Source: JAIBAI01 sp044238875 (GTDB lineage: Bacteria; Bacteroidota; Bacteroidia; M30B66). Taken from it: a stretch of DNA of 17,573 bases. Shown here piece by piece: positions 15,474-17,573 of this stretch. Made by a program: the position numbers and the translations under genes. Under the pieces are notes generated by a model. That model saw only the letters and a list, made by a program, of their open reading frames with translations. It was not told where the DNA came from and did no database searches. How positions within the stretch are numbered: position 1 is the stretch's first letter; the number at the start of each line of letters is the position of its first letter. The stretch covers positions 1 through 17,573 of the forward strand of contig JBIICM010000034.1 in NCBI GenBank assembly GCA_044238875.1, written 5' to 3'.

Positions 15474-17573
15474 TTATTTATTTCTACGAAGGTCAATAAA
15501 ATTTTCAATTAGTTTATTGTTTTCATTCAAATCAACGACGATAAAATACGTTCCATCAGGCAATAAGTTACCATCATTGCTTACACCTGTCCAATCATTC
15601 ACATAATTGTTGGTACTGTAAACAATATTACCCCATCTGTTAAAGATGGTAATCTTGTTTCCGGGATAGCCCTGAATGCCTTTTATAACATAAAAATCAT
15701 TGAATCCGTCGCTGTTTGGTGTAAAGCCATTTGGGAGCCTGATATCGCCTGGTTCCTTTAAGTTAATTGAATCGGTTGCTGTACAGCCCAGCTGATCGGT
15801 AACAATTACAGTGTACCAACCACCTCCCAAACCATTGAGATCCTCTGTTACCTGTGTTGTATCACCCCAGTTATAGGTAAAGGGCCCTGTGCCGCCATCA
15901 ACGGTAAGATCAATTGAACCATCCTTTGCCCCTTTTTTGGTCACATTGAAATCATCAAAATAGATCGGACTGAAAAGTGAAGTGGATACGGCTGGGCCTT
16001 CTTTAATAACGAAGGTGGCACTTGTTTTACAGCCAGCTGAGTTGGTAGCCGTAAGTTCATAAGTACCGGAAGTTGTTACATTAATTGAATTCCCTGTAAG
16101 ACCGTTCGACCATTCATAGGTTTCAAAACCAGAAGATGCAGTAAGCGTTACATCTTTACCGGAACCTGAACAAATAACGGAGTCAGAAGCGGTTATTATT
16201 AACTCAGACAATGGCTTGATGGATATCTCAACCGTGTCAGAAACTGAAGAACAACCATTTTCATCAGTATATCGAACACTGTAGAATCCTTGGCTATTCA
16301 GGAGGATATAGTTTGATGTAAAGCCGGATAACGGACTGCCATTCTTCAACCATTGGTTGCCCTGCGCATAGCTGCTGTTTAATGTGGCAGTCTGACCCTG
16401 ACAAATGGATATGAGTCCGGTGGGGCTAATTACGGGAGGCTCCGGAAATTTATTAACGAAAATTTCAATACTGTCTTTAGAGATACAAGCACCAGTTGAC
16501 ACTTCCAGGAAATATTTTCCTGACTTGCAAGCCTGTAGGGTATCAACTGTACTATTACCTCCGGGGGTAGTCCAGTTGATGGTGCCTGTGGTGTTTCCGA
16601 CGTAAAGATCAACGCAGGAGCCCTCGCAGAGTTGGACGCTACCAGAAGGAGTAATTGAAGCCACAGGAACATTTATGACATTAATTTTTATCTGATTTGA
16701 TCGCACAGGGCAATTTCCACCATAATACTCAACTGAATAATCTCCGGCTTTATTCACCTCAAGACTGCTCACGTTTTCTGCAATCAACTGCTTACCGGAA
16801 TACCAGCGAACAAAAGTTCCGATTGTAGAATTAATTACAACCGAGCCTCCCTGACAAATACTTGTATCACCCTGAACTGTTAGTACAGGAGCCTGTGGCA
16901 ATGGAGTAACAGTCACCCTGATTGTATCTGTATCAATACAGCCATTTGAATTGGTGGTTGTAAGATAAATATCAGAAGATCCCGTGAGAACAAATTTCAC
17001 ATCTGCTTTATCAGCAGGGCCCGATACAGAAGAAGACGGCCCCCATGCGTAAACAGCATTTTCAACAACTGTAGCATTCAGTTCAAGCGTATCACCTGAG
17101 CAAATAGTGCGATCCGCTCCCAGACTGGCATCAACAACAGGTTTAATTGATATTGTAATGGTATCTTTTGCTGATCCGCATTTATTTGTGCCTGTTACAA
17201 CGTAAGTTGTTGTTTCAGGAGGCGATGCTAGAGGGTTCGAAATGATAGTACCGCTAAGCCCGATACTTGGACTCCATAAGTAAGTATCAGCTCCGGATGC
17301 CTGAAGCTGAACAGACTGGCCCGGGCAAACAGTTGAATCAATGCCGGCTGCAACAATTGGTGTGTTTGTTACTTGCAAAGTTACAGTGTCAGAAGCGCTA
17401 CAATTAAATTGTGTTGATACTGTAACAATATAGTCTCCGGTGGTTTTAGCCACAATTGACTGAGCTGTTTGACCGTTTGACCAAGTATTTCCTGTTTGGT
17501 AACTTGAAGTAAGTGTTACACTGTCTCCCTGACAAATAGCAAGCAAACCTGAGGCGGTAATTACGGGAGCTTC
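15474..17573 (-). CDS. modular Ig-like/SprB-repeat surface adhesin with type B T9SS C-terminal domain (5' end outside window)
   Basis: The frame is open from the right edge to the TAA at 15474-15476, 699 visible residues; the signal peptide and an unknown number of modules lie outside. The TTG at 17546 is internal, since repeat homology continues through it. Visible order: seven Ig-like modules of about 70-80 residues (residues 1-526), most opening with an ICxG-like motif and closing near a second cysteine; one SprB-type repeat (about 527-609, KDGSIDLTVDGGTGPFTYNW ... WYTVIVTDQLGCTATDSI); then the gliding motility-associated C-terminal domain (about 610-699, LPNGFTPNSDGFNDFYV, ITIFNRWGNIVY, DGTYFIVV). 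That tail is the type B T9SS signal, so the protein should be exported to the cell surface. The seventh module is adjacent to the SprB repeat, the usual order. Role inferred: adhesion, surface gliding or biofilm contact; the ligand is unknown. Confidence 0.93.
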   Translation of the reverse strand, partial: EAPVITASGLLAICQGDSVTLTSSYQTGNTWSNGQTAQSIVAKTTGDYIVTVSTQFNCSASDTVTLQVTNTPIVAAGIDSTVCPGQSVQLQASGADTYLWSPSIGLSGTIISNPLASPPETTTYVVTGTNKCGSAKDTITISIKPVVDASLGADRTICSGDTLELNATVVENAVYAWGPSSSVSGPADKADVKFVLTGSSDIYLTTTNSNGCIDTDTIRVTVTPLPQAPVLTVQGDTSICQGGSVVINSTIGTFVRWYSGKQLIAENVSSLEVNKAGDYSVEYYGGNCPVRSNQIKINVINVPVASITPSGSVQLCEGSCVDLYVGNTTGTINWTTPGGNSTVDTLQACKSGKYFLEVSTGACISKDSIEIFVNKFPEPPVISPTGLISICQGQTATLNSSYAQGNQWLKNGSPLSGFTSNYILLNSQGFYSVRYTDENGCSSVSDTVEISIKPLSELIITASDSVICSGSGKDVTLTASSGFETYEWSNGLTGNSINVTTSGTYELTATNSAGCKTSATFVIKEGPAVSTSLFSPIYFDDFNVTKKGAKDGSIDLTVDGGTGPFTYNWGDTTQVTEDLNGLGGGWYTVIVTDQLGCTATDSINLKEPGDIRLPNGFTPNSDGFNDFYVIKGIQGYPGNKITIFNRWGNIVYSTNNYVNDWTGVSNDGNLLPDGTYFIVVDLNENNKLIENFIDLRRNK
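15996..17573 (-). repeat. tandem array of seven Ig-like modules inside the adhesin gene
   Basis: Modules begin approximately at protein phrases EAPVITASG (edge), TPIVAAGID, PVVDASLGA, PLPQAPVLT, NVPVASITP, KFPEPPVIS and PLSELIITA. They are diverged, but three share the identical 11-mer CCCTGACAAAT (+ strand, 16396-16406, 16849-16859, 17527-17537), which encodes ICQG. Modules one and six also share TAATTACGGGAG at the same 31-bp offset. The array very likely continues past the window. Confidence 0.8.

Noticed and set aside
16396..17537. Recurring CCCTGACAAAT 11-mers as CRISPR or mobile-element repeats
   Set aside because: They are in-frame codons for the ICQG motif of protein modules, with spacing and context explained by the Ig-like array.

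Overview
The window looks like a chromosomal segment of a member of the Bacteroidota with a type IX secretion system (T9SS). The evidence is a type A T9SS sorting tail on a pappalysin-like protease, a type B 'gliding motility-associated' C-terminal domain on a modular adhesin, a PorP/SprF-family barrel, a TPR/PD40/OmpA lipoprotein, and at least one promoter of the Bacteroidota type (TTTG-N20-TAnnTTTG). Genes start without obvious Shine-Dalgarno sequences, which also fits. I see no tRNA, rRNA, CRISPR array, insertion sequence or phage gene. Coding density is high, and no stretch over 300 bases lacks a gene: the longest gaps are 136 bp (10475-10610) and 129 bp (5482-5610). Genus cannot be assigned by eye.

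Left part (1-5.5 kb): the 3' part of nadB (NAD biosynthesis) converges on a large lipoprotein M1 aminopeptidase. Divergent from that peptidase is a THUMP-domain rRNA guanine methyltransferase, followed by a small cold-shock protein that ends at a clear rho-independent terminator (5518-5547).

Middle (5.6-12.5 kb): an unrecognised small lipoprotein lies 6 bp upstream of a LYS9-type saccharopine dehydrogenase, on the + strand. It converges, with stop codons overlapping by 4 bp, on a minus-strand pair: a secreted M43 zinc protease with PKD and T9SS tail, then a small outer-membrane barrel-like protein. The M43 gene has its own consensus promoter (10571-10602). Upstream of it, also on the minus strand, is comEC, the DNA-uptake channel, in a form without the metallo-beta-lactamase domain.

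Right part (12.5-17.6 kb): a minus-strand three-gene operon ends at a strong terminator (12483-12516). Its order is a modular adhesin with seven Ig-like modules, one SprB-type repeat and a type B T9SS tail (5' end outside the window); then a PorP/SprF-family outer-membrane protein; then a lipoprotein combining TPR, PD40 propeller and peptidoglycan-binding OmpA domain. The likely logic is a secreted surface adhesin, its dedicated T9SS partner, and a periplasmic anchor. This is the most interesting part of the window, although its architecture is a known theme in Bacteroidota and not clearly a new system.
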